DNA from: Burkholderia sp. Leaf177 | GTDB lineage: Bacteria; Pseudomonadota; Gammaproteobacteria; Burkholderiales; Burkholderiaceae | Assembly (NCBI RefSeq): GCF_001424345.1 | Contig: NZ_LMPF01000022.1 | Coordinates: 437,129 to 501,128 of the forward strand | Direction: 5' to 3' | Length of the DNA stretch: 64,000 nucleotides | Part shown: positions 9,766-17,584 of the stretch, piece after piece | Layout: each line of letters starts with the position of its first letter | Numbering within the stretch: position 1 is the first letter of the stretch | Made by a program: the position numbers and the translations under genes | The notes under the pieces: generated by a model | The model's input: only the letters and a program-made list of their open reading frames with translations | What the model was told of the DNA's origin: nothing | The model's database searches: none

Positions 9766-10614
9766 TTACGTCGCGGCCTGCTCAAAGTCGCGTCGCCATC
9801 CCAATCCCTCAATGGTGGTCGAACGCGGCAGGTATTCGCAGCCGATCCACCCCCCATATCCGCTGTTCGCGATTGCCTGGGCGATATCGTTCCACGGCAG
9901 GCCGCCTGTGCCCGGTTCGTATCGTCCAGGCACGTCCGCGACCTGAATGTGCGCAATATCCTCCCGGTAAAGCGCGAACGCCTCAAGCACGTCAAGTCCG
10001 CTCATTCCCGCGTGATAAAAATCGAAAAGCAGTTTGACCTTACCTTGCGGCATCTGGCGGATTATCGCGCTCGCTTGAGCGAGACTTCGTAGAAAATAAC
10101 CGGGCACGTCATGCTGGTTTAGACACTCGAGTACGAAAGTCACGTTGGTTCCTTCCGAACGACGCGCGGCCCAAGCCAGATTGTCGATGAAAACAGCGTC
10201 GGCCTCCGGCATCGTGCACTCAACAGGCACCTTTCCGGCCATCAGATGAACCAGATTGCAGCCAAGTGCGTCCGCATAATCGAGCGCCTGCTCAACACCA
10301 TCGCGAAACATGTCCGTGCAACCTGGAATGCAGGCGTAACCGTTGGCGCCGACTTCTGCCGAGCCGGGAACAGGCGTATTGATCAGCACTTGCGTCAGAT
10401 CCCATTGCTTCAGCGCATCTCGCAGCGACACCAGATCATAGGCATACGGTGAAGCGTATTCGACCGCCGCGAAGCCGTTTTTCGCGGCGACCTCGAAACG
10501 TTCAGTGAATGGCAGCTCCGTGAAAAGCCACTTGAGATTGGCAGCGAAGCGGACGTTCGCATGGGCTTCGTTCATCGACGTGGCGCTATCGGCAGCATTA
10601 AATTCACGATTCAT
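9766..10614 (-). CDS. hydroxypyruvate-isomerase-like TIM-barrel enzyme
   Basis: A 282-residue sugar-phosphate isomerase/epimerase-fold protein of the Hyi/OtnI group; a start at the internal Met (residue 14, before NEAHANVRFAANLKWLF) would give 269. Metal and acid-base landmarks are visible: FVLECLNQHDVPGYFL (Glu), VKLLFDFYHAG (Asp), IAHIQVADVPGR, and a final GWIGCEYLP (Glu). These enzymes isomerise hydroxypyruvate/tartronate semialdehyde or 2-oxo-tetronate. It overlaps the upstream RidA gene by 4 bases (ATGA), so it is the last gene of a four-gene minus-strand operon that converges on the LysR gene. Confidence 0.88.
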   Translation of the reverse strand: MNREFNAADSATSMNEAHANVRFAANLKWLFTELPFTERFEVAAKNGFAAVEYASPYAYDLVSLRDALKQWDLTQVLINTPVPGSAEVGANGYACIPGCTDMFRDGVEQALDYADALGCNLVHLMAGKVPVECTMPEADAVFIDNLAWAARRSEGTNVTFVLECLNQHDVPGYFLRSLAQASAIIRQMPQGKVKLLFDFYHAGMSGLDVLEAFALYREDIAHIQVADVPGRYEPGTGGLPWNDIAQAIANSGYGGWIGCEYLPRSTTIEGLGWRRDFEQAAT

Positions 10615-11039
10615 ACCAGTCCCACGATCATTTCAACTTCGACGGCCGCGCCGTGCGGAAGTTGCTGCACGCCGATAGCGCTCCGTGCATGCTTGCCGCG
10701 CTCGCCAAGCACATCGATAAACACACGCGACGCACCGTCGATCACTGCACCCTGCCCGACAAAATCCGGCGTTGAAGCAACGAAACCCGTGATCTTCAGT
10801 ATCCTGACGATACGTTCATACCCGCCTAGCGCAAGTGCGAGCGAATCGAGACAAGCCTGCGCGCAAAGCGCCGCCGCGTGTTGGGCGTCTTCCGCTGAAA
10901 CGTCGGCACCGACCCGGCCGGTATATTTCAGCGCGCCGTTCTGACGCGGCAACTGGCCGCTTACAAATGCCAGATTGCCGAAGATCGTGACAGGGGTAAC
11001 GAGTTGATTCGGCGCTTGCTTTGCAGCCGGATGCGACAT
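10611..11039 (-). CDS. RidA family protein (enamine/imine deaminase-like)
   Basis: A 142-residue RidA/YjgF/Rid-family protein. Landmarks are VSGQLP near residue 30, a central alpha-helical QACLDSLALALGG, and the C-terminal ARSAIGVQQLPHGAAVEVEM, in which the Arg is the substrate-carboxylate ligand of active Rid proteins. Rid enzymes hydrolyse reactive enamines/imines or act in catabolism of N-heterocycles. The stop overlaps the start of the isomerase gene (ATGA), and the start is preceded by AAAAGGGAGAAT in the coding direction. Its place between a racemase and an isomerase supports a role in clearing a nitrogenous intermediate. Confidence 0.92.
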   Translation of the reverse strand: MSHPAAKQAPNQLVTPVTIFGNLAFVSGQLPRQNGALKYTGRVGADVSAEDAQHAAALCAQACLDSLALALGGYERIVRILKITGFVASTPDFVGQGAVIDGASRVFIDVLGERGKHARSAIGVQQLPHGAAVEVEMIVGLV

Positions 11040-11094
11040 GAGATTCTCCCTTTTATCGGATGAGATAGCGTTGCCTGCTTATTGTTCGTAGAAG

Positions 11095-11802
11095 TCATAG
11101 AAGCGTCAGTCCGAGACGGCGATACGCCTCTCGCGCGGTCTCCGAAAACAGCGACTCGATCAATGCGACGCCGTGCGCCGATGACATGGATTCAGCGAAC
11201 ATCGCCACATCGAAGTCTGTATAGCATTGGCATTCTTCGGGAAGCGGCCCGATTATTTCGATGCCATCGACCATGGCCAGCTCGCTCATTTGCTGGATGG
11301 CAACATCGGCTTCGCCTCGCGCCACGCATTCGCCAGTGAAGCCTTTGTCGATGATCGTGGCTCGCTCGTTGACGCGCGCGGCAATCCCCAGCTTCTCTAT
11401 CAAGGCCGCAAAGTAAACCCCGCTTGCACCTGTCCTGGAGTACGCGACCGAGCGCGCGCCCAGCAGCAACAGCCGTAGTTCGTCGACGCTCCCCACTGGC
11501 TTTTGCGATGCCCGCGCTGAACCCGCGATGCCTACGCCGGTCCTGGCCAAAGGACGCACTGTCGATGGATTCACGATCTGCGCCGCGCCGAGATCGCCTA
11601 CGTACTCGCGCGTGGCGATCAGCACATCAGCTCTTTCACCACGGGACACGCGCTGCCGAAGCATATTGGTGGGATCGAACGTGCATCGCACGTCAACGCC
11701 GGCACGCTTCTCGAATGCGGGGATGATGACCTCGACAAGCGCGCTTTTCACGGCAAGCGTACTCATGAGTGACACGGTCTGGTTGCGCGGCTCAAAAGAC
11801 AT
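11095..11802 (-). CDS. ModA-like substrate-binding-fold protein without signal peptide
   Basis: A 235-residue protein with the periplasmic type II binding fold (ModA/SBP_bac_11 type). Features are STLAVKSALVEVIIPAFEK at the N-terminus, GERADVLIATREYVGDLGA, ARSVAYSRTGASGVYFAALIEKLG and VARGEADVAIQQMSEL. No export signal is seen, and no ABC permease or ATPase lies nearby. It sits between the racemase (37 bases upstream) and RidA (55 bases downstream), so it is cotranscribed with catabolic enzymes. It may be a cytosolic effector-binding or scavenging protein; an upstream alternative start that restores a signal peptide was not found. Confidence 0.8.
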   Translation of the reverse strand: MSFEPRNQTVSLMSTLAVKSALVEVIIPAFEKRAGVDVRCTFDPTNMLRQRVSRGERADVLIATREYVGDLGAAQIVNPSTVRPLARTGVGIAGSARASQKPVGSVDELRLLLLGARSVAYSRTGASGVYFAALIEKLGIAARVNERATIIDKGFTGECVARGEADVAIQQMSELAMVDGIEIIGPLPEECQCYTDFDVAMFAESMSSAHGVALIESLFSETAREAYRRLGLTLL

Positions 11803-11839
11803 CAGCGGTTCCGTTGTGGAGATGGGCGAGCGTCACGTC

Positions 11840-12508
11840 TCAATCCAGCAGACCCAGCCGCCTTTTCAGATCGGCTACGGCACTGCGCGGCGCGGAAAAC
11901 ACCGGACAACTCGCCACGAGCGAGACAGCGTCGAGCGCTTCGGAGGTCGAGAAATGCGCCAGCATGATTGCGTCGTAGCCGTGCAACTGCGAGGCCTTTT
12001 CAGCGACGAGACGGTTATGCGTGGCAGTGTCGCCAGCGCGCAGACTATCGATTGCGCCATCCACCACGAACGTGGCGAGCGTGGCCTCAGGATTGATTCG
12101 CGATGCTTCCTCGAAAAATTCCGCCACCATCGTGGGAAGCGCCGGAGCAAACGTCGCAATCATGGCGATGTTTTTTCCTCGCGAAAGCGCGTCGGCAAAC
12201 ATCGCGGTATTTGGCTTGCAAACGGGAATGGGAAGCGCCGAAGCGGCTGCGTCGACGGCGGGACCAAATGCCGAGCACGTGGCGAGCACGGCATCCGCGC
12301 CTGTTTCGAACCCATAACGCGCGAGGTTCACGAAGCGGGTTCGCAGCGCGTCGGGCAGTTCCTTGCTTTTGCCTCGCGCTGTTGTCAAACCGTCGTCAAG
12401 CAGATTGGTGAGTCTGGCCTCGGGCCAGTCGATCGCGAACGCCTGCAGGACAGGCGCCATCGCGACCGGCGTAGCGTGAAGCAGCACGATAGAAACATCA
12501 GGTCTCAT
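11840..12508 (-). CDS. aspartate/glutamate/hydantoin racemase family protein
   Basis: A 222-residue Asp/Glu racemase superfamily protein and the first gene of the minus-strand operon. The first catalytic Cys is present in VLATCSAFGPAVDAA (about residue 80). At the second Cys position the sequence reads MLAHFSTSEALD, with no Cys, as in a subset of the superfamily. A two-base racemase mechanism is therefore doubtful, and an arylmalonate-decarboxylase/isomerase-like or one-base reaction is possible. Context with hydantoinase A/B fits epimerisation of a hydantoin or carbamoyl amino acid, but the precise reaction is open. Confidence 0.85.
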   Translation of the reverse strand: MRPDVSIVLLHATPVAMAPVLQAFAIDWPEARLTNLLDDGLTTARGKSKELPDALRTRFVNLARYGFETGADAVLATCSAFGPAVDAAASALPIPVCKPNTAMFADALSRGKNIAMIATFAPALPTMVAEFFEEASRINPEATLATFVVDGAIDSLRAGDTATHNRLVAEKASQLHGYDAIMLAHFSTSEALDAVSLVASCPVFSAPRSAVADLKRRLGLLD

Positions 12509-12690
12509 GGAATTGTTGAAGCGCCTTGTTCGAGTAATGCTGCGATCAGCGACGGCTAAACCTTATCGGCTGAATCGACCCTGTTCAAACGCAAAAAATT
12601 CAATGCGCGTTGAGTCTCAATCAAGTCGGGTGAACGTTTCCCACCTTCGTGGTTCGTTTTTACCGTGTAGGACGCGACAGAACCGCATTT

Positions 12691-13257
12691 CCTCACCCGC
12701 GTCGGCGCACGGCGTCCATCATGTACACGCACGTGATGGACCGCTGGGGGATCTTCTACGATCAACCCATCATCCTCAACGAGCTGCAAGCAGGCGCAGC
12801 GATCGAAGGCGTCATTCGACAAAGTGCACGAGGGACGTGGCACAACTCGCCGTGGACACTCATGGGTATACGGATTTCGCAATGGGGCTTGCCCGGGCGC
12901 TCGGCTTCGACCTGTGGCCACGAATTGCTCATCTGCGCGACCGCCGTTTGCATGTGCCACGGCATCACGCCGTGCCAGCGGAGCTTGTGGCCGTGAACGA
13001 CTGTGATGTGCACCTGGACCTCATCGAAAGCATCTGGGACGAATTCGTTCGGGTGGCAGCGTCGATTCAAAGCGGTCGCTGTACGGCGGTCGAGGCGTTG
13101 ACCCGGTTCGGCGCAGCGGCGCGTGGACAGTCCGTGTACGACGGTGGCGTTCATATCGGGCGACTGTTCCGTACGGTTTTTCTGATCGACTATTTCACCG
13201 ATCCGATATTCCGCAGCGAGCTTCAGCATGTCCTCAATCGTGGTGAAGCCGTACACG
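12691..13257 (+). pseudogene. Tn3-family transposase, C-terminal remnant
   Basis: Translated in two frames, this stretch gives the catalytic part of a Tn3-type (DDE) transposase. PRRRTAS, MYTHVMDRWGIFYDQP and AGAAIEGVI lie in one frame (from 12697). After a frameshift near 12815-12835 comes AQLAVDTHGYTDFAMGLARA, then LTRFGAAARGQ, VFLIDYFTDP and LNRGEAVH. Homology stops at about 13257, where IS66 debris begins. The N-terminal two thirds are missing here; a matching N-terminal piece lies at 62360-64000 in the opposite orientation. No terminal inverted repeats were identified. Confidence 0.85.
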
Positions 13258-13277
13258 AGTACCAACCGGTTGGCAGA

Positions 13278-13731
13278 TCATTGCGCTGTCTCTGGCAGGC
13301 GAGACAACTCGCGGATCAACAAGAGCAGCACGCTCGGCGATACCTCTCCCCGCACGCGAAGGCGCGCATGGTCGAAGTCGACCTCGCACACGCCAGATTC
13401 GGTGCGTGCATCCTCCGTTACGGATGCGCGTGTCGCTGGCGTCACGGTCGGCGCGTCCTCGACCATTGAAACCAGGCAAGCAATAACGTAGGCGCGTGAA
13501 TCTCAGCAACCGCCGCCGCCAGCTGTACCGTGGGCAAACCGAAGGCACCGTCCAATTACTGATGGCGCCACTTAAACAGCAGGTCTGCGTTGACGTCGTT
13601 CTTACGGGCGCTCAATGCCAAGGAAGCACCCGGTTCGAACGATTGTTCGGCAAGCTATCGCTTGAATTCCAATGAGAAATTGGGCCGCTTATAGCGACCT
13701 TCCATGCCGCGCCCACTCAATGACTTATCCA
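13278..13731 (-). pseudogene. IS66-family TnpA accessory protein, decayed
   Basis: Read on the minus strand from an ATG at 13731, the frame gives MEGRYKRPNFSLEFKR, a TAG stop, then LAEQSFEPGASLALSARKND and VNADLLFKWRHQ followed by a TAA. This is the helix-turn-helix TnpA of IS66-type elements. After a further frameshift the C-terminus VCEVDFDHARLRVRGEV...LIRELSRL appears, ending at the TGA at 13278-13280. At least two stops and one shift show it is dead. No IS66 TnpB or TnpC was seen. Confidence 0.8.
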
Positions 13732-13735
13732 TGTA

Positions 13736-13765
13736 TTGCGTCCACCAACGATTTGGTGGACGCAA
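13736..13765. repeat. perfect 13-bp inverted repeat hairpin
   Basis: TTGCGTCCACCAA (13736-13748), a 4-nt CGAT loop, then TTGGTGGACGCAA (13753-13765) and AAAAT. It sits immediately upstream of the IS66 tnpA start. On the minus strand T residues precede rather than follow the stem, and on the plus strand it is followed by A, so it is not a standard terminator. It could be an insertion-site palindrome or an element end. Confidence 0.75.
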
Positions 13766-14660
13766 AAATAGCCGAAGCCGCTTGTCTCGTAAAGACGGCC
13801 CTGATGCATCGCTTACGTATCACAGGTCGATTTGTGAGGCTCTAAGAAAGCGTGGACGAGGCCGCCTGACTCCTTAAGAATTTGGATATGTTCAAAACGT
13901 GGATCAGCATTTGTTCGGCAACGCACAGGCAATTTCGCAACTGTTGCCACAATTCGCCAAATGCAAGGACTAACCCTGATATGCTGAAGGCCTCTCAGGT
14001 TCCGTGCCCTCGGCGGGAACCTTTCAGCCCTGCCGACAAGGTGGGGCTTTTTTTCATGCTTGTCCGACCGGGAGCAACGCTTGTTTGGGTGGCACGCACC
14101 TACGTGGGCGCGTGCCTATCTTGCTCTCAGGTTCCATCCCCCGGTTACAACGTTCGCTCCCGGTAGGCAAATAGTATAAGCGACCAACCTAAGCGTCATT
14201 GTTTTGTTTACCCAATTCGGGAAATTGTGCAGCAACACAACGATTTACGGGTAACTGTTGCCGAATCACTGTATAAGGTTGTGCGCCCGCGTCTAAGATG
14301 CATCTTTGTGGGACAGCGGCTAGGGTTTGCGCTGAAGGACGGGATATCTATCCCCAAGAGCCTTTAACACCTAATCACTAGGAAAAAGCTTCCCGTCTAT
14401 TCCACTTAACGGGTGGCGTTGTAGCTCTAACGTATTGAAGATTGGGCGATTGTCCTTGTCTTTTCCGCATCGGCGGAGACATAAAGTGCGTGTCCTTTTC
14501 AATGTCACAAAAGTTTAGAAAAAACAAAGACCCCGCAAAGAAACAAGATGCAAGATGCAAGATGCGATGCTCGACCTTGACTTGCAAGTCAGATGAAACC
14601 ATCGCGTATTTCTTCGAAACATTCTAACGGGTAGGCTCAGCCCGTCAGACAGTCAAGCTT
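13766..14660. other. non-coding stretch with tandem hairpins and a 7-bp repeat
   Basis: No recognisable gene was seen. A hairpin AGGTTCC...GGAACCT (about 13997-14023) is followed by AGCCCTGCC-gacaa-GGTGGGGCT and a run of seven T (about 14027-14056), a terminator-like pair that could end a small RNA. At 14544-14564 there are three copies of CAAGATG. The rest is featureless to the eye. Confidence 0.45.
14027..14056 (+). terminator. intrinsic terminator-like hairpin, no gene upstream
   Basis: A stem of about 9 bp, AGCCCTGCC / GGTGGGGCT (with G-T pairs) and a GACAA loop, is followed by TTTTTTT. A second hairpin with 7-bp arms lies directly 5'. No protein-coding gene is recognised upstream, which leaves a small RNA as the likely client. 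Confidence 0.6.
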
Positions 14661-15483
14661 TCAAGATGAAGATCTTCGGTTTCCATTCGGCACCGGCAGC
14701 GAGGAACACAACGTCATCAGTTGTCGCGGATGTTCGAAGCGCGACAGGTCACCCAGCTCGGAGACCAGGCCGATCGCCGACGTGAAGTTAATTCCGCGCA
14801 TAGCCTGCAATGCGAGTACGACTGGGTAAAACCGCCAGCTGATGACAGATTCACGCAATGCCAGCTCCAGCCTCTCACATTGCGCGAGTCGATCTTCGAT
14901 CGTGCGCCTGTGTTCATTGAACGTCAGCTGTTGCCATGCGCTGTCGAACGAGAACGTACTTATCCAGCGTCGGTGGGTGGGCCCCCAGTTGGCCCGGCCA
15001 AAGTAATGAATGCCGTGGGCAAGCAGAAACGATTTGAGCCTGCAGCGTGCGGCCTTCAGATCTTCCCTAGCAGCCGACCAGGCGCGTGCCAGGTCTCGGA
15101 ACGATTCGTCTTCGACCGATGGCACATGTACGGCCGAGAGGTCTCCGGCGCGTGGAGAACGCACCAGTTTGATCGCGTCGCGACGGTCTGTTTTGACGCG
15201 ATCTCCCGGTTTCCGTGGAATGAGTGACGGTGCGCAGACCATGCAGTCGAAGCCTTTAACGACCAGCCTCCTGTACAACCCATATCCGCAGGGCCCTGCT
15301 CCATAGACAAAGCAAATGTGTCGCGCCTTTGTTTGCAACCTCTTGCACAACCGGTCGATATCAATTTGCATGGTGCCGACCTTTCCAAACAGTTTAACTT
15401 CGCTCATGCCGATCGGCGTACGCAACCGTGATCGAATCCTTATGGACATCCAGTCCTAAGTACAACGTGCTATCGTTTTCCAC
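14661..15483 (-). pseudogene. IS110-family transposase remnant 1
   Basis: Starting at a GTG at 15483, the minus strand reads VENDSTLYLGLDVHKDSI and TVAYADRHER, an IS110-type DEDD start, then shifts frame near the ATG at 15408. It continues with GAGPCGYGLYRRL, KTDRRDAIKLVR and ALQAMRGINFTSAIGLVSEL, typical of IS110. It stops after FEHPRQLMTL with a foreign tail at 14661; intact members extend further. The frameshift plus loss of the C-terminus mean it is inactive. Confidence 0.85.
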
Positions 15484-15602
15484 GCTGGCCTCCGTGTCGG
15501 AACAGTCCATTGAGCGGAAACTCCGTCCCCACTCAATGCGGGTCTGGCAGCAATGCTAACCCGCGCTCAATTCCCTCGGCGGCCAGCCTTGCCGAAGGGG
15601 AG

Positions 15603-16411
15603 TCATACTGACTTGCTTATCCTCTGGAGTTCCATCTTGCTGCCCGAACCTGTCTGTCCCGGGACGAGACCGAGCCACGCGGCAAATTGACGGCCCGACT
15701 TGAAGGCTTTGGCTTGGCCCATCGTTGCCACTGCGGCCGTAGCGGTTAACAAACCAACGCCCGGAATCTCCGCGATCGCCTTGGCAGCCTCATCATTCTT
15801 CATCCATTCCTGCAACCGACGCTCGATCTGGGCAATCTGCCGATCCAGATCCTCAAGCCCGCTCCATTGCTCCCGCAATATGTCAATCAAACTCGCAGGC
15901 AAGCATCCTGCCAACCTTTCCGGAACTCCCGCGACCGCCCAATTCAACACCGCCCGACCAACGCCCATCACCTCGCCATATTCAGTTGGCAACCCACGCA
16001 GGCTGTTGATCTGCATTGTGCAAAACTTGACCAACTGCTGACGCACGCGATGTAGAGCGAGGACCAACTGCTGCGCCTCGGTCTTCACGGCAACCGATTT
16101 GCTGGCCATCTGCGTCGCCATCCAAATTGCTCGCGCGTCTGCCGCGTCGTTTTTGTTGCAATGTTAAAAGCCTTGTCCAACATTGCGCGCATAAGCTTTA
16201 CCAGACGGCCCATCTCGATCAATCGTCGGGCCCAGGGTTGCGAACCGCTGCAAGACTCCATCCCGATGAGGCACGCATTGCGATTGGCGAAGTACTCAAG
16301 AAACGCCGCGCGCTTAACAGGCCTCTTCACGATCTCGCTGGTCTCTGGATCGACCCAGTGAACCTGCATCACGTTTTTTTCGATGTCCACACCAACGATC
16401 GTATGCGTCAT
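15603..16411 (-). pseudogene. IS110-family transposase remnant 2
   Basis: A second, different IS110-type transposase. The start MTHTIVGVDIEKNVMQVHW (ATG at 16411) leads to LIGMESCSGSQPWARRL. Near 16165 a single missing base (ATTGCAACAAAAAC instead of an ATTGGCAACAAAAAC-type sequence) moves the NKNDAADARA motif into another frame. The rest (TEAQQLVLALHRVRQQLV, IPGVGLLTATAAVATMGQA, FAAWLGLVPGQTGSGSK) follows. It is truncated at ISKSV (15603), before the normal C-terminus. Confidence 0.88.
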
Positions 16412-16581
16412 GACGGAAACCTTCCTAACAGCAGTGAGCCAATATAATTGCCGATTTTCCAAAATCGATATCGATCAGCGCGCACCGGTTGATAGCTAAC
16501 GCGGTTATTACCGATGGGTGGGGGTCTTTCATATCATTCAACTCGACTCAGTCCATCCCCGTTTTACCTGAATTCCCGATT

Positions 16582-16595
16582 GACAGAATTCCGTC
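16582..16595. promoter_or_regulatory. palindromic operator-like site, copy A
   Basis: GACAGAATTCCGTC, one mismatch from a perfect 14-bp palindrome, sits in a block that is also found near 61945-61977 (about 30 of 35 bases alike by eye). It lies just downstream of the LysR gene that ends at 16612. The sharing suggests a mobile or operator-like site; the function is unknown. Confidence 0.5.
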
Positions 16596-16611
16596 TAACG
16601 ACAGCGAAGGG

Positions 16612-17559
16612 TCAGTCTGCAAGGGGCCGCTCATCATTCGGGAAGAGATGTTCGCTCAAGAAATCGACAAACACGCGTACCTTGGGCGGTGTCATGCGTC
16701 CTGACGGCCATAACGCGCGAAACGGGATATGGTCTTCGAGGAACGCATTTAGCACCGTGACGAGCCTGCCATCCGCCAGTTGGGCGCGCACCAGGTAATC
16801 GGGCGCGTTGGTCAAACCTAGTCCATGCTCGGCCATTGCGATAAGCGGTTCTACCGCGCTTGCGATGGCTGTCGCCGGAAGCTCGACTTCCACGGGCGCG
16901 TTATCGCGTACGAAGTTCCATCGACGCAATCGGCCGCTGCGCGAGAGACGGTGTTGCAGACACGCGTGCGTCGTCAGTTGTTCGGGCGTCGTAGGCATCC
17001 CGCGCTCCTTCAAATAAGCCGGCGATGCAACGATCAGATGCGCGTAATGCCCGAGCATCCGCGTGGTGAGTTGTGAGTCCGCGGCATCGCCGGTGCGCAA
17101 CACGACATCGAGACGATCGTCAATTACATCCACGATACGGTCGCTGAAATCGATATCAAGTTGAACGTCGGGATATCGAAGCATAAACGCAGAGATGACC
17201 GGCATCAGCAGCGTGCCGACCAGCGGAATGCTCACGCGCAAACGGCCTGTCGGCTTCGCGCGTGAGAAAGCGAGCTCCGATTCGGCTTCCTCGATCTCGC
17301 CGAGAATGCGCTGGCAGCGCATAAGAAAGAGTTCGCCTTCGTTCGTAAGCCGAACGCTGCGCGTGCTGCGATGAAACAGCCGCACGCTTAAACGCGCTTC
17401 GAGTCGCGCAATAGCCTTTCCGATGGCGGACGCCGAAAGCCCGAGTTGCCGCCCCGCCTCCGCGAAGTTCAGCACTTCCGCCGCGCGCGTAAAGATCACC
17501 ATGCCGCTCAAGTGATCCATCGCGCCGTTCGATGCACTCGCCGGTTCGGCCTTGGCCAT
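16612..17559 (-). CDS. LysR-family transcriptional regulator
   Basis: A 315-residue LTTR from the Met at 17559 (MAKAEPASASNG), which avoids overlap with the upstream gene ending at 17585; a start at MDHLSGMVIF is possible. The DNA-binding domain runs MVIFTRAAEVLNFAEAGRQL with SASAIGKAIARLEARLSVRL, then the LTTR effector domain (GRLRVSIPLVGTLLMPVISAF, LDVVLRTGDAADSQL, LIAMAEHGLGLTNAPDYLV). It resembles the PA2758/YafC-type group. It follows the Gfo/Idh/MocA gene by 25 bases on the same strand and probably regulates the divergent Old Yellow Enzyme gene. Confidence 0.92.
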   Translation of the reverse strand: MAKAEPASASNGAMDHLSGMVIFTRAAEVLNFAEAGRQLGLSASAIGKAIARLEARLSVRLFHRSTRSVRLTNEGELFLMRCQRILGEIEEAESELAFSRAKPTGRLRVSIPLVGTLLMPVISAFMLRYPDVQLDIDFSDRIVDVIDDRLDVVLRTGDAADSQLTTRMLGHYAHLIVASPAYLKERGMPTTPEQLTTHACLQHRLSRSGRLRRWNFVRDNAPVEVELPATAIASAVEPLIAMAEHGLGLTNAPDYLVRAQLADGRLVTVLNAFLEDHIPFRALWPSGRMTPPKVRVFVDFLSEHLFPNDERPLAD

Positions 17560-17584
17560 CGCGCGTGTCTCCGTGGTTGCGCGT

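Noticed and set aside
11528..12559. A 343-codon plus-strand frame over the racemase gene
   Set aside because: It is antisense to the ModA-like and racemase genes, whose families are recognisable on the minus strand.
14544..14564. Three CAAGATG repeats considered as CRISPR or phase-variation tract
   Set aside because: The units are 7 bp with no spacers and lie in no gene; a chance slippage product is enough.
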